From: UBA1794 sp050946375
Lineage (GTDB): Bacteria; Bacteroidota; Bacteroidia; Bacteroidales; Bacteroidaceae
Reading direction: 5' to 3'
Length of the DNA: 64,000 nucleotides
NCBI GenBank assembly: GCA_050946375.1
Contig: JBMNUT010000003.1
Span: forward strand, 124,001 to 188,000
Below are positions 8,382 to 17,146 of the stretch, one piece after another; position 1 is the stretch's first letter; every line of letters begins with the position of its first letter. Position numbers and translations under genes: made by a program. Under the pieces are notes generated by a model. That model was not told the DNA's origin and did no database searches. It saw nothing but the letters and a program-made list of their open reading frames with translations.

Positions 8382-9377
8382 ATGAAAGACATTCTCTATA
8401 AACTGTTCGACCATCAGTATTTAGGCCGCAGCGAAGCATGTAAAATATTGCAGGACATTGCTTCCGGCCTGTACAGCAATGAGCAAGTAGCCTCCCTGAT
8501 TACCGTGTTCCTCATGCGCAGCATTACGGTGGAAGAGCTGCTCGGTTTTCGCGAAGCCCTGCTGGAAATGAGGGTTCCGGTGCAGTTGAACGAATATAAA
8601 CCTATCGACATTGTTGGGACGGGCGGCGACGGAAAGAATACGTTCAACATCTCCACTTGCGCCTGTTTCGTAGTGGCTGCGGTCGGATATCCCGTGGTAA
8701 AGCACGGCAACTACGGTGCCACCTCGGTGAGCGGCGCGAGCAACGTCATGGAGCAACACGGAGTGAAGTTCACCAGGGACGAGTCCGTTTTGCGGCGGAG
8801 CATCGAGAAAACCCACATAGCCTATCTGCATGCGCCCCTGTTCAGCCCCGCCCTGAAGGCCGTGGCCCCCATCCGTAAGGCGCTGGCGGTGCGCACTTTC
8901 TTCAATATACTCGGGCCGTTGGTCAATCCCGTCCTGCCGGCCTATCAGTTGCTGGGCGTCTACAATCTGCCGTTGCTGCGCCTTTACAGCTATACCTATC
9001 AGGAGAGCGGCACGCAGTATGCCGTGGTGCACAGTCTGGACGGCTACGACGAGATTTCGCTTACCTCGACTTTCAAGGTGGTCAATACCCGCAATGAGAA
9101 AGTCTATACGCCTGAGATGATAGGCTTTGCCCGTTGCCGGGAAGAGGAGCTGTACGGAGGCGACACGCCCGAGGAGGCTGCGGCCATTTTCGACCGTGTT
9201 CTCGACGGGACTGCCCTGGAGGCGCAGAAAAACGTGGTCATCGCCAATGCAGCCTTTGCCATACAAACCATCTGTCCGCACAAGCCGATTGAGGATTGCC
9301 TGGCAGAGGCCCGCGAAGCGCTGGAGAGCGGACGGGCAAAAGAGACGCTGAAAAAATTTCTGGAACTGAACGCTTGA
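8382..9377 (+). CDS. trpD: Anthranilate phosphoribosyltransferase
   Basis: TrpD transfers phosphoribose from PRPP to anthranilate. The 331-residue product starts MKDILYKLFDHQYLGRSEA. It contains the PRPP-binding glycine loop DIVGTGGDGKNTFNIST and the KHGNYGATSVSGASNVMEQHG motif that binds anthranilate and PRPP, then the NILGPLVNP motif. The frame runs open to 8256, but that stretch contains repeat units; the ATG at 8382 fits the family length. trpC begins 11 bases after its stop. Confidence 0.97.
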   Translation: MKDILYKLFDHQYLGRSEACKILQDIASGLYSNEQVASLITVFLMRSITVEELLGFREALLEMRVPVQLNEYKPIDIVGTGGDGKNTFNISTCACFVVAAVGYPVVKHGNYGATSVSGASNVMEQHGVKFTRDESVLRRSIEKTHIAYLHAPLFSPALKAVAPIRKALAVRTFFNILGPLVNPVLPAYQLLGVYNLPLLRLYSYTYQESGTQYAVVHSLDGYDEISLTSTFKVVNTRNEKVYTPEMIGFARCREEELYGGDTPEEAAAIFDRVLDGTALEAQKNVVIANAAFAIQTICPHKPIEDCLAEAREALESGRAKETLKKFLELNA

Positions 9378-9388
9378 CTTTAAGACTT

Positions 9389-10195
9389 ATGGAAGATATT
9401 CTGACAACCATTGTGGCTCACAAACGTCGGGAGATAGCCGCGCAGAAAGAAGCGGTCGATGCGGCCGCCCTGGCTGAGGCATGCGATGCGGCTCCCGCGC
9501 CCCGCTCCATGCGGAAATCGCTGGAGCAATCCGCTTCGGGCATAATAGCAGAGTTCAAACGGCGCAGCCCTTCGAAAGGATGGATTAACCGCATGGCCGA
9601 TCCGGCTCTTGTCGTTTCGTCTTACGAGCAGGCAGGAGCAGGCGCTTTGTCCATACTGACCGACGAAAAGTTCTTCGGCGGTTCGCTGGGCGATGTGCGG
9701 GCAGCCCGTCCGCTCACGGCATTGCCGATTTTGCGGAAGGACTTCGTCGTCGACGAATACCAGCTCCTTCAGGCACGTGCCGTAGGGGCGGATGCGGTGT
9801 TGCTCATAGCCGCCTGTCTGGAACTGCAGCAGTGCCGTCGTCTGGCCGCCCGTGCTCATGAACTGGGGCTGGAAGTGTTGCTGGAAATTCATCGGGAGGA
9901 AGAGCTGGAATACGTGACGCCCGAGATGGACATGGTGGGTATAAACAATCGGAATCTGGGCACTTTTGTAACCGATGTGCAAAACTCTTTCCGGCTGGCC
10001 GCGCGTCTGCGGGCCCGTGCCGAGGCCCTGGAGCGCGTGCCGCTGCTGGTGTCGGAGAGCGGACTGGCCGATGCGGCCACGGTGAACGCCTTGCGTCGTG
10101 ACGGGTTTCGCGGTTTCCTCATCGGGGAGACTTTCATGAAAACCGAAAATCCCGGGCAGGCTCTGTCTCAGTTTGTTGCAGGGATTGAAGCATAA
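9389..10195 (+). CDS. trpC: Indole-3-glycerol phosphate synthase
   Basis: TrpC closes the indole ring from CdRP. The 268-residue TIM barrel starts MEDILTTIVAHKRREIAAQK. It has the catalytic lysine in IIAEFKRRSPSKGWI, the second key lysine in LPILRKDFVVDEYQL, ADAVLLIAACL, the GINNRNLGTF motif and the phosphate-binding end SESGL..GFLIGETFMK. It is stand-alone, not fused to TrpF as in enterics. The start is placed 11 bases after the trpD stop. trpF follows after 12 bases. Confidence 0.97.
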   Translation: MEDILTTIVAHKRREIAAQKEAVDAAALAEACDAAPAPRSMRKSLEQSASGIIAEFKRRSPSKGWINRMADPALVVSSYEQAGAGALSILTDEKFFGGSLGDVRAARPLTALPILRKDFVVDEYQLLQARAVGADAVLLIAACLELQQCRRLAARAHELGLEVLLEIHREEELEYVTPEMDMVGINNRNLGTFVTDVQNSFRLAARLRARAEALERVPLLVSESGLADAATVNALRRDGFRGFLIGETFMKTENPGQALSQFVAGIEA

Positions 10196-10207
10196 GGCTG
10201 CAGGACG

Positions 10208-10909
10208 ATGGAAACGCTTCAGCTGAAAGTGTGCGGAATGCGCGAGGGCGAGAATATACGGCAGGTGGAGAACGGCCTGCTTGCGGCCTGTGCTTCCGGG
10301 CAGGGAGTGGCCGTCTCCCTCTGGATGGGCTTCATCTTTTTCCGGAAATCCCCGCGGTTTTTAGAAAAAAGTCCTGCATATTTGCCGGAAAAGATGCAGC
10401 GGATCGGTGTGTTTGTAGATGCCGGCAAAGAAGAAATAGCCGACAGAGTCCTGCATTACCGCTTGGATGCCGTACAGTTGCACGGGCATGAGTCGCCCGG
10501 TTTTTGCCGGGAAATACGCCATTATCTGCAGGAGCAGACAGGTATGCGCCCGCAGGTTTTTAAGGCATTCTCGCTGGCTTCGGCCGGAGACCTGCAGAAT
10601 ACGGCGGATTATGAGGGCTGTTGCGAGCGGTTTGTATTCGACGCGAAATGCGTGGGCTACGGTGGTTCGGGAAAACAGTTCGACTGGAGTATTCTCGAAG
10701 CCTATCGTGGGACGACGCCTTTCCTGCTGAGTGGCGGCATCGGGATGCACTGCCTGAGCGAATTGAAGCAGTTCAGCCATCCGCAACTTGCGGGCTACGA
10801 CCTGAACAGCCGCTTCGAGACGGCGCCGGGGCTGAAAGACCCGCTGCGTTTGGAGCGCTTCGTGCGCGAACTGCTGCACGGGCGATATGAGAAAAGAATA
10901 AATCAATGA
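10208..10909 (+). CDS. trpF: Phosphoribosylanthranilate isomerase
   Basis: TrpF isomerises PRA to CdRP. The 233-residue barrel carries the catalytic Cys in KVCGM, the MGFIFFRKSPRF motif, the VQLHGHE motif, and Asp-containing FVFDAKCVGYGGSGKQFDW with the phosphate-binding LLSGGIG. It is somewhat longer than the usual 205-215 residues: between ENIRQVE and WMGFIF there are roughly a dozen extra residues (NGLLAACASGQGVAVSL where a shorter linker is usual), and the C-terminus is also slightly long. All recognised catalytic motifs are intact, so it should be active. Confidence 0.95.
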   Translation: METLQLKVCGMREGENIRQVENGLLAACASGQGVAVSLWMGFIFFRKSPRFLEKSPAYLPEKMQRIGVFVDAGKEEIADRVLHYRLDAVQLHGHESPGFCREIRHYLQEQTGMRPQVFKAFSLASAGDLQNTADYEGCCERFVFDAKCVGYGGSGKQFDWSILEAYRGTTPFLLSGGIGMHCLSELKQFSHPQLAGYDLNSRFETAPGLKDPLRLERFVRELLHGRYEKRINQ

Positions 10910-10933
10910 AAACTAAATGCATACAAAGAAATC

Positions 10934-11713
10934 ATGAACCGAATAAATCAACTTTTTGAAACACCTAAGGAAAACTTGCTTTCCATTTACTTCTGTGCCG
11001 GCCATCCTACGCTGGAGAACACGATTCCCACGCTGAAAGCCCTGCAAAGCCATGGGGTCGACATGGTGGAAATCGGCATCCCGTTCAGCGACCCTATGGC
11101 CGACGGGCCGGTCATACAGTCGGCTGCCACGAAAGCCCTGCGCAACGGGATGAGCGTGCGTACACTTTTCCGCCAGCTCGTCGGCGTGCGCGAGGAGGGG
11201 ATTACCATGCCGCTGATTTTGATGGGCTATTTGAATCCCATCATGCAGTACGGTTTCGAAAACTTTTGCCGCGACTGCCAAAAGTGCGGCATCGACGGGG
11301 TGATTGTGCCCGACTTGCCTTTTAAGGACTATCAGGAAACATACCGTCCGGTGGCGGATTCTTACGGAATAAGGGTTATTATGCTGATAACTCCCGAGAC
11401 AAGCGAAGAAAGAATCCGTTTTATCGATGAAAACACGGACGGTTTTATCTATATGGTCTCGTCGGCGGCCACAACGGGCGCCCAAAAAGACTTTGAGGAG
11501 GCCAAGCTGGCTTACTTTCGCCGCGTCGCCGGGATGAAACTGCGTAATCCGCGCATGATAGGCTTTGGCATTTCCAACAAAGCGACTTTCTCTGCTGCCT
11601 GTGCTTACTCGCGTGGAGGAATCATCGGCAGCCGTTTTGTCACATTGCTGGAGCAGACAGGGGGCGATGCCGACCGCGCTATCGAAAAGTTGCTGGAGGA
11701 TTTGTCGAAATGA
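10934..11713 (+). CDS. trpA: Tryptophan synthase alpha chain
   Basis: TrpA cleaves indole-3-glycerol phosphate and passes indole to TrpB. The 259-residue protein has the catalytic Glu and Asp in MVEIGIPFSDPMADGPVIQ and GVIVPDLPFKDY, and the phosphate-binding GFGISN motif. It closes the pathway order B-E-G-D-C-F-A. Its stop codon overlaps the start of the following HAD phosphatase gene (ATGA at 11710-11713), so the two are probably translationally coupled. Confidence 0.97.
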   Translation: MNRINQLFETPKENLLSIYFCAGHPTLENTIPTLKALQSHGVDMVEIGIPFSDPMADGPVIQSAATKALRNGMSVRTLFRQLVGVREEGITMPLILMGYLNPIMQYGFENFCRDCQKCGIDGVIVPDLPFKDYQETYRPVADSYGIRVIMLITPETSEERIRFIDENTDGFIYMVSSAATTGAQKDFEEAKLAYFRRVAGMKLRNPRMIGFGISNKATFSAACAYSRGGIIGSRFVTLLEQTGGDADRAIEKLLEDLSK

Positions 11714-12528
11714 TAAGGGCCGTATTTTTCGATATAGACGGCACGCTGGTCAGTTTCCGCACTCATGAAGTTCCGCCTTCTGCACGTTACGCCATAAAGC
11801 GGCTGCGGGAAAAGGGAATCAAGGTGTTTATCGCCACAGGTCGCCACCTGATGGCGATAAACAACCTGGGCGATTTGGAATTTGACGGGTATGTCACGCT
11901 GAACGGGGGATTGTGTTATGCCGGAAAGGGTGAGACCACGGTCTATAAACACCCGATTCCTCACGAGGATGTAGGTGCATTCCTTAATTATATGGAGCAG
12001 CGCCCTTTGCCGTGTGTCTTTGTGCGGGAGCACGACATGTACCTCAATTTTTCCGACGAGCGGGTAGAAGAGGTGTTTCGCATGCTTAACTTTATCCGGG
12101 TTCCTATGGCGGATTTGCGGACGAAGGCCGATGAAGAGGTGATGCAGTTCATCGCCTTTTTCGGTAAGGAGAGCGAGGAAGAGCTCATGCGGTGCCTGCC
12201 TCATTGCCGGGCTACCCGATGGTTTCATACGTTTTCCGATATTGTCCCGTCTACGACCAGCAAGACGGTAGGCATCTATCGCTTGTGTGCGCATTACGGT
12301 ATTGCGCCGGAGGAGATTATGGCATTTGGCGATGGCGGAAACGACATCGAGATGTTGCGCGACATGGCGTTGGGAGTTGCGATGGGGAATGCGGAAGAAG
12401 AGGTAAAAGAGGTAGCTGACTATGTGACATCTTCCGTAGATGATGATGGAGTGTATCGCGCACTCTGCCATTTTGGCTTGCTGGAAGATGACTTCCGCGG
12501 GCAGGAAAGGGGTCAGGACTCGAAATAG
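11710..12528 (+). CDS. Cof-type HAD-family sugar/nucleotide phosphatase
   Basis: A 272-residue haloacid dehalogenase superfamily phosphatase of the Cof/IIB type. The N-terminal FFDIDGTLV holds the nucleophile and acid aspartates (Asp8, Asp10), ATGRH is motif II, and GDGGNDIEML near the C-terminus binds magnesium. The middle part is the IIB cap. Enzymes of this class dephosphorylate sugar phosphates, pyridoxal phosphate or flavin nucleotides; the substrate here cannot be told. It overlaps trpA by four bases, so it is made with the tryptophan enzymes. Its 3' end overlaps the convergent trmN6 gene by 16 bases. Confidence 0.9.
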   Translation: MIRAVFFDIDGTLVSFRTHEVPPSARYAIKRLREKGIKVFIATGRHLMAINNLGDLEFDGYVTLNGGLCYAGKGETTVYKHPIPHEDVGAFLNYMEQRPLPCVFVREHDMYLNFSDERVEEVFRMLNFIRVPMADLRTKADEEVMQFIAFFGKESEEELMRCLPHCRATRWFHTFSDIVPSTTSKTVGIYRLCAHYGIAPEEIMAFGDGGNDIEMLRDMALGVAMGNAEEEVKEVADYVTSSVDDDGVYRALCHFGLLEDDFRGQERGQDSK

Positions 12529-13259
12529 CCTTCCCGATAAAGCGGTCGGGTAAGTTCCCGGAAACGGGTACTGTATGCACCGTTTGCCTCATGGATTGAA
12601 AAGGTGTCGGTGCGGCAGATTTCCAAAGTGCGGGCGAATTCGAGGAGGACGCGGCGCGTGCCTTCGCCTGAAGACTTGGCAGAAACGACAGTTTGGCGGC
12701 AGGTGTAGAGTCGTTCGTCGAAGGCTTCGGCACGTACCGTAGGGGCATATTCTTCGGGTATGATAAGGGAGAATTTGCCTTCCGGAGCGAGTAAGCGCGC
12801 GACGCCTTGTATCAGTTCCCGGTACGTCAGTGTAGAATCGTGGCGCGCCTGTGTGCGTTGCGCATCGGGCGACAGCAGTGCTTGTGAAAAGTAGGGTGGG
12901 TTGGAGAGAATATAATCGTATTTTGGGAGGAAAATACTCTGTGACTCAATATTTTGAGAGAATACTCTGAAGTCTTCGTTGAGTAACTCAAGGCGTTCGG
13001 AATAAGGGGAATTTTTGAAGTTCAGTGCGGCATCTTTGGCAGCTTCGGGGTCTATTTCGATGGCGGTTATGCGGGCATTTGGATTTCGTTGTGCCGCAAA
13101 CAAGGCGAGTATGCCGGTGCCGCTTCCGATGTCGAGCAGGCGATGTGCTCTTTCCAAGGCGCTCCATGCCCCGAGCAGAACGCTGTCTGTTCCGGCCTTC
13201 ATGGCTGCGTGCGACTGGTACAGGGTGAAATTACGGAAGGCGAAATATTGCTTTGGCAT
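12513..13259 (-). CDS. trmN6: tRNA1(Val) (adenine-37-N6)-methyltransferase
   Basis: A 248-residue class I SAM-dependent methyltransferase of the YfiC/TrmN6 family, which methylates N6 of A37 in tRNA1(Val). The start MPKQYFAFRNFTLYQSHAAMK matches the family. Motif I is LLDIGSGTGILALFAAQ, and the N6-adenine motif is SNPPYFSQALL. The frame is open further upstream to 13619, but that reading overlaps the divergent lon gene and its promoter. TACTTTTG at 13302-13295 on the minus strand, a fitting -7 box, supports the start at 13259. It runs convergent to the HAD gene. Confidence 0.88.
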   Translation of the reverse strand: MPKQYFAFRNFTLYQSHAAMKAGTDSVLLGAWSALERAHRLLDIGSGTGILALFAAQRNPNARITAIEIDPEAAKDAALNFKNSPYSERLELLNEDFRVFSQNIESQSIFLPKYDYILSNPPYFSQALLSPDAQRTQARHDSTLTYRELIQGVARLLAPEGKFSLIIPEEYAPTVRAEAFDERLYTCRQTVVSAKSSGEGTRRVLLEFARTLEICRTDTFSIHEANGAYSTRFRELTRPLYREGYFES

Positions 13260-13294
13260 AGGAATTGCAGGAATAGATTCACTTGTAGAGGTGG

Positions 13295-13364
13295 CAAAAG
13301 TAATCTTTTCCCTGTTTATTTGTGGCGGGGAGAAAGAAAAAGTGACAAAGAAAGCGTACCTTTG
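13295..13364. promoter_or_regulatory. Divergent trmN6 and lon promoter region
   Basis: Two TAnnTTTG boxes face away from each other: TACTTTTG on the minus strand (13302-13295) for trmN6 and TACCTTTG on the plus strand (13357-13364) for lon, 44 bases before the lon start. No clear TTTG at -33 was found for either. Confidence 0.5.
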
Positions 13365-13407
13365 CAGGACCTTAATAATGAAATAGACAAGACCGAGGAC
13401 TTTAAAG

Positions 13408-15897
13408 ATGCAGAAATGGATGTTGAGTGACATGGAAGGCGGCACCGATGGAAGTTTTTCCTTGATTGCAGAGATAGAAGGTGGGGATGAGCAGGAAAAT
13501 ATTTCCTTTGATGACAGCTTGCCTGTACTCCCAATGCGAAACATGGTGATGTTCCCGGGCGTTGTTATGCCCGTTTCAGTAGGAAGGAGCAGTTCGTTGC
13601 GTGTGGTGAACGAGGCCAATCGGAAAAATTCGCTGATAGCTGTCGTTTGCCAGAAGAGCGCGGATACAGAAGAACCTGATTACGATGATTTACATCATAT
13701 AGGTATTGCGGCGCGTGTGTTGCGTGTGCTGGAGATGCCGGACCGCACTACGACCGTCATATTGCAAGGCTTGCAGCGTTTGCACCTGAAGAATTTGCTG
13801 CAGGTGTTCCCCACTTTGCGGGGAAACGTGGAGGCGATACCCGAGAAGATGCCTAAGGAGGGCGACCGGAAGTTCGATGCCATAGTGGATTCATGCCGGG
13901 ATTTGGCTATCCAGTACATCAAGTCTTCCGAAATGATTCATCCGGAGTCTGTTTTTGCGATTCGTAATATCCGGAACGGGCGGGGGATGATCAACTTCTT
14001 ATGTGCCAACCTGCCGCTGAAGAAGGATGAGAAAATGCAGCTTCTGGAGCTGGATTCGGTGAAAGACCGCGCTTATAAGCTGCTGGAGATGCTGAGCCGT
14101 GAGGTACAACTGGCCGAGATTAAGATGAATATCCAGGCCCGTGCGCGGGAAGACATAGACCAACAGCAGCGGGAATACTTCCTTCAGCAGCAAATCAAGA
14201 CCATTCAGGATGAATTGGGCACGGGTGCGGAACAGGATGCTGAGGAGTTCCGGGCAAAAGCCGAGAAGAAGAAGTGGAACGACGACGTGAAAAAGTATTT
14301 TTTGAAGGAAGTCGACCGCTTGGACCGCCTGCATCCCCAATCGCCGGATTACAGCACTCAGTACAATTATCTCCAGACAATGATCGAATTGCCATGGGGC
14401 GAATACACGAAAGACAATTATAATCTGAAGAATGCCGAGCGTGTATTGAATCGCGACCATTACGGTTTGGAGAAAGTGAAGGAGCGCATTTTGGAACATC
14501 TGGCAGTGATGCAGTTGAAAAACGGTGATCTGAAAGCTCCTATCATTTGCCTTTACGGCCCTCCGGGCGTAGGAAAAACCTCGTTGGGCAAGTCGATTGC
14601 CGATGCGCTGAAGCGGAAATACATCAGAATCTCGCTGGGTGGCGTGCATGACGAGTCGGAAATCCGCGGACACCGCAGAACTTATATCGGAGCGATGCCG
14701 GGCCGTATTATAAAAGGTATGAACAAGGCCGGAAGTTCCAACCCGGTTTTCATTCTGGACGAGATTGATAAGCTGAATCAGGGCAACCAGGGCGATCCGT
14801 CGTCTGCCTTGTTGGAGGTATTGGACCCGGAGCAAAACAATGCGTTCCATGATAATTATCTCGACGTCGATTACGATTTGTCGAAAGTGATGTTCATCGC
14901 TACGGCAAACAGCCTGTCCACGATTCCGCAACCGTTGCTGGACCGGATGGAGCTGATAGAGGTGAGCGGCTATATCACGGAAGAGAAAATCGAAATCGCC
15001 CGTAATTATCTTGTGCCCAAGGAGCTGGAAGCTAACGGATTCAAGCCTAAAGAAATAAAATTCGGCAAGCCGGTTCTGGAAAAGATAATCGAATCGTACA
15101 CACGGGAGAGCGGCGTGCGCCAGTTGGAGAAGGTCATTTCCAAAGTGCTCCGCAAGATTGCGTTCTTTTATGCCCGCGACGGGGTGAATGAATACCCGGA
15201 AGTGCGCATTAGCGACCTTGAAAAATTCTTAGGACCGGAGAAGTTTACGCGTGACCGCTACCAAGGCAACGATTACGCCGGCGTGGTTACCGGATTGGCT
15301 TGGACCCCTGTGGGAGGAGAAATCCTGTTTGTGGAAACAAGCCTGAGCCCTGCTCCTGCGAAGGCCGGCGGAAAACTGACTTTGACAGGGCAATTGGGCG
15401 ACGTGATGAAAGAGTCGGCAGTTTTGGCCATGGAGTATATCAAAGCGCACGCAGAGCATTTCCATATTGATAGCCGCGTTTTCGAATACTGGAATATACA
15501 TATCCACGTTCCGGAGGGTGCAATTCCAAAAGACGGCCCCTCGGCCGGAATAACGATGGTGACTTCTCTGATTTCCGCCTTTACTCAGCAGAAAGTGAAG
15601 AAGAATCTGGCCATGACAGGCGAGATTACCCTGCGGGGCAAGGTGCTTCCGGTAGGCGGCATCAAGGAGAAAATTCTGGCAGCCAAGCGCGCAGGTATCA
15701 AGGAACTGATACTGTGTGAGGAAAACAAGAAGGATATCGACGAAATCCAGGCAATCTACTTGAAAGGGCTCACCTTCCATTATGTAAACGACATAAAGGA
15801 AGTGATTCGTGAAGCCCTGACCGATGAGAAAGTAGCGGAGCCGGTCGATTTGATAGCCCCGATAAAAGCTGCTGAAGAACAACAGAAAGGTAAATAG
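13408..15897 (+). CDS. lon: ATP-dependent Lon protease
   Basis: Lon degrades misfolded and regulatory proteins in the cytoplasm as a hexameric AAA+ serine protease. The 829-residue protein has the N-terminal substrate-binding domain (LPVLPMRNMVMFPGVVMPV), a coiled helical region, the AAA+ module with Walker A GPPGVGKT (residues 384-391) and Walker B FILDEIDKL, and the protease domain. The catalytic pair is Ser712 in KDGPSAG and Lys755 in GGIKEK, 43 residues apart as in E. coli Lon. The first ATG at 13408 is used; a second in-frame ATG at 13423 is also possible. It is transcribed away from trmN6. Confidence 0.97.
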   Translation: MQKWMLSDMEGGTDGSFSLIAEIEGGDEQENISFDDSLPVLPMRNMVMFPGVVMPVSVGRSSSLRVVNEANRKNSLIAVVCQKSADTEEPDYDDLHHIGIAARVLRVLEMPDRTTTVILQGLQRLHLKNLLQVFPTLRGNVEAIPEKMPKEGDRKFDAIVDSCRDLAIQYIKSSEMIHPESVFAIRNIRNGRGMINFLCANLPLKKDEKMQLLELDSVKDRAYKLLEMLSREVQLAEIKMNIQARAREDIDQQQREYFLQQQIKTIQDELGTGAEQDAEEFRAKAEKKKWNDDVKKYFLKEVDRLDRLHPQSPDYSTQYNYLQTMIELPWGEYTKDNYNLKNAERVLNRDHYGLEKVKERILEHLAVMQLKNGDLKAPIICLYGPPGVGKTSLGKSIADALKRKYIRISLGGVHDESEIRGHRRTYIGAMPGRIIKGMNKAGSSNPVFILDEIDKLNQGNQGDPSSALLEVLDPEQNNAFHDNYLDVDYDLSKVMFIATANSLSTIPQPLLDRMELIEVSGYITEEKIEIARNYLVPKELEANGFKPKEIKFGKPVLEKIIESYTRESGVRQLEKVISKVLRKIAFFYARDGVNEYPEVRISDLEKFLGPEKFTRDRYQGNDYAGVVTGLAWTPVGGEILFVETSLSPAPAKAGGKLTLTGQLGDVMKESAVLAMEYIKAHAEHFHIDSRVFEYWNIHIHVPEGAIPKDGPSAGITMVTSLISAFTQQKVKKNLAMTGEITLRGKVLPVGGIKEKILAAKRAGIKELILCEENKKDIDEIQAIYLKGLTFHYVNDIKEVIREALTDEKVAEPVDLIAPIKAAEEQQKGK

Positions 15898-15905
15898 TAC
15901 GACAG

Positions 15906-15967
15906 TGCTTTTCCCGAAAAGGAGCATGGGTTTTTCTTATTCCATGCGTCACTTTTCGGGAAAAGCA
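15906..15967. repeat. Long inverted repeat between lon and tgt, related to the 22-base family
   Basis: TGCTTTTCCCGAAAAG (15906-15921) is exactly complementary to CTTTTCGGGAAAAGCA (15952-15967); inside, GCATGG (15924-15929) pairs with CCATGC (15942-15947). TTTTC cores lie at 15909, 15932 and 15953, about 22 bases apart, so it looks like 22-base repeat units arranged head to head. It could act as a terminator for lon, but no T-run follows, or as an mRNA-stabilising hairpin. Confidence 0.7.
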
Positions 15968-15996
15968 TTGCTGCAAAATAAAGCAAAACGAAGAGG

Positions 15997-17127
15997 ATGA
16001 CATTTGAACTGATTGCTACCGACAGCGCCAGCCAAGCCCGTGCCGGGATATTGCAAACCGGGCACGGCCCGATAGAAACGCCGATTTTCATGCCGGTAGG
16101 GACGGTGGGAGCGGTGAAGGCCGTGCAGGTTTCCGAACTCATGGAAGACATAGAGGCGCAAATCATATTGGGAAATACCTATCACCTCTATCTGCGTCCG
16201 GGTACCGACGTGCTGGAGAAAGCCGGCGGGCTGCATAAGTTCAATTCTTTTTCGCGCCCGATGCTTACCGACAGCGGAGGCTTTCAAGTGTTTTCCCTGA
16301 CGGATATCCGGAAAATACGGGAAGAAGGAGTGGAATTCCGCTCGCATATCGACGGCAGCAAGCACTTCTTTACGCCCGAACGGGTAATGGACATCGAGCG
16401 CAGTATCGGAGCGGATATCATCATGGCCTTCGACGAGTGCCCGCCGGGGACGAGCGATTATCAGTATGCCCGCCGTTCGCTCGACCTGACGATGAACTGG
16501 CTGGACCGTTGCATCGCCCGTTTTAATGCGACCGAGCCGAAGTATGGCTATGAGCAGGCCCTGTTCCCCATAGTTCAGGGCTGTGTCTATCCCGATTTAA
16601 GGCGTGAAGCGGCGGAGCGGGTGGCGGAAAAGGACGCGCCGGGCAACGCCATCGGCGGACTTGCCGTAGGGGAGCCCACCGAGAAAATGTATGAGATGAT
16701 TGAAGTTGTGAATGAGATTCTTCCCCGTTCCAAGCCCCGTTATCTGATGGGAGTCGGTACGCCGGTCAATCTGCTGGAAGCGATTGAGCGCGGAGTGGAT
16801 ATGTTCGATTGCGTAATGCCTACGCGGAACGGCCGGAACGGCATGCTCTTCACCAAACAGGGCATTATGAACATGAAGAACAAGAAGTGGGAATACGATT
16901 TTTCGCCGATTGAAGAAGACGGCGCATCGCGTGTGGACCGTTTGTACACCAAGGCCTATTTGCGTCATCTGTTCCATGCCCGTGAGATTCTGGCCATGCA
17001 GATTGCCTCCGTCCATAACCTGGCTTTTTACCTGTGGCTGGTGAAAGAAGCCCGTCGCCACATCATTCAGGGAGATTTTGCTTCATGGAAACGGGAAATG
17101 GTTGTAATTTTGGACCGGAGACTATAA
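15997..17127 (+). CDS. tgt: tRNA-guanine (queuine) transglycosylase
   Basis: Tgt exchanges guanine 34 in GUN-anticodon tRNAs for preQ1 or queuine. The 376-residue TIM barrel has TDSGGFQVFSL, MAFDECPPG, GGLAVGEPTEKM, LMGVGTP and the nucleophile aspartate in MFDCVMPTRNGRNG. The zinc-site loop that in E. coli reads CDCYTC has no cysteines here: the sequence is DFSPIEEDGASRVDRLYTKA before YLRHLF. The rest of the family signature is intact, so this looks like a variant without the structural zinc ligands rather than a dead gene. The next gene starts 19 bases downstream. Confidence 0.95.
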   Translation: MTFELIATDSASQARAGILQTGHGPIETPIFMPVGTVGAVKAVQVSELMEDIEAQIILGNTYHLYLRPGTDVLEKAGGLHKFNSFSRPMLTDSGGFQVFSLTDIRKIREEGVEFRSHIDGSKHFFTPERVMDIERSIGADIIMAFDECPPGTSDYQYARRSLDLTMNWLDRCIARFNATEPKYGYEQALFPIVQGCVYPDLRREAAERVAEKDAPGNAIGGLAVGEPTEKMYEMIEVVNEILPRSKPRYLMGVGTPVNLLEAIERGVDMFDCVMPTRNGRNGMLFTKQGIMNMKNKKWEYDFSPIEEDGASRVDRLYTKAYLRHLFHAREILAMQIASVHNLAFYLWLVKEARRHIIQGDFASWKREMVVILDRRL

Positions 17128-17146
17128 ATCCAATAATGTTAGAAGC

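Noticed and set aside
10347..10412. Three 22-base-spaced units resembling the intergenic repeat family inside trpF
   Set aside because: The stretch encodes FFRKSPRFLEKSPAYLPEKM, which follows the normal family pattern (KSPRY...P.YLP) at normal length. The similarity is probably due to codons for this motif, not to an inserted repeat.
13316..13619. Longer N-terminus for the trmN6 product (start at 13619)
   Set aside because: The extension would overlap the lon start and both promoters, and the family start MPKQYFAFRNF fits at 13259.
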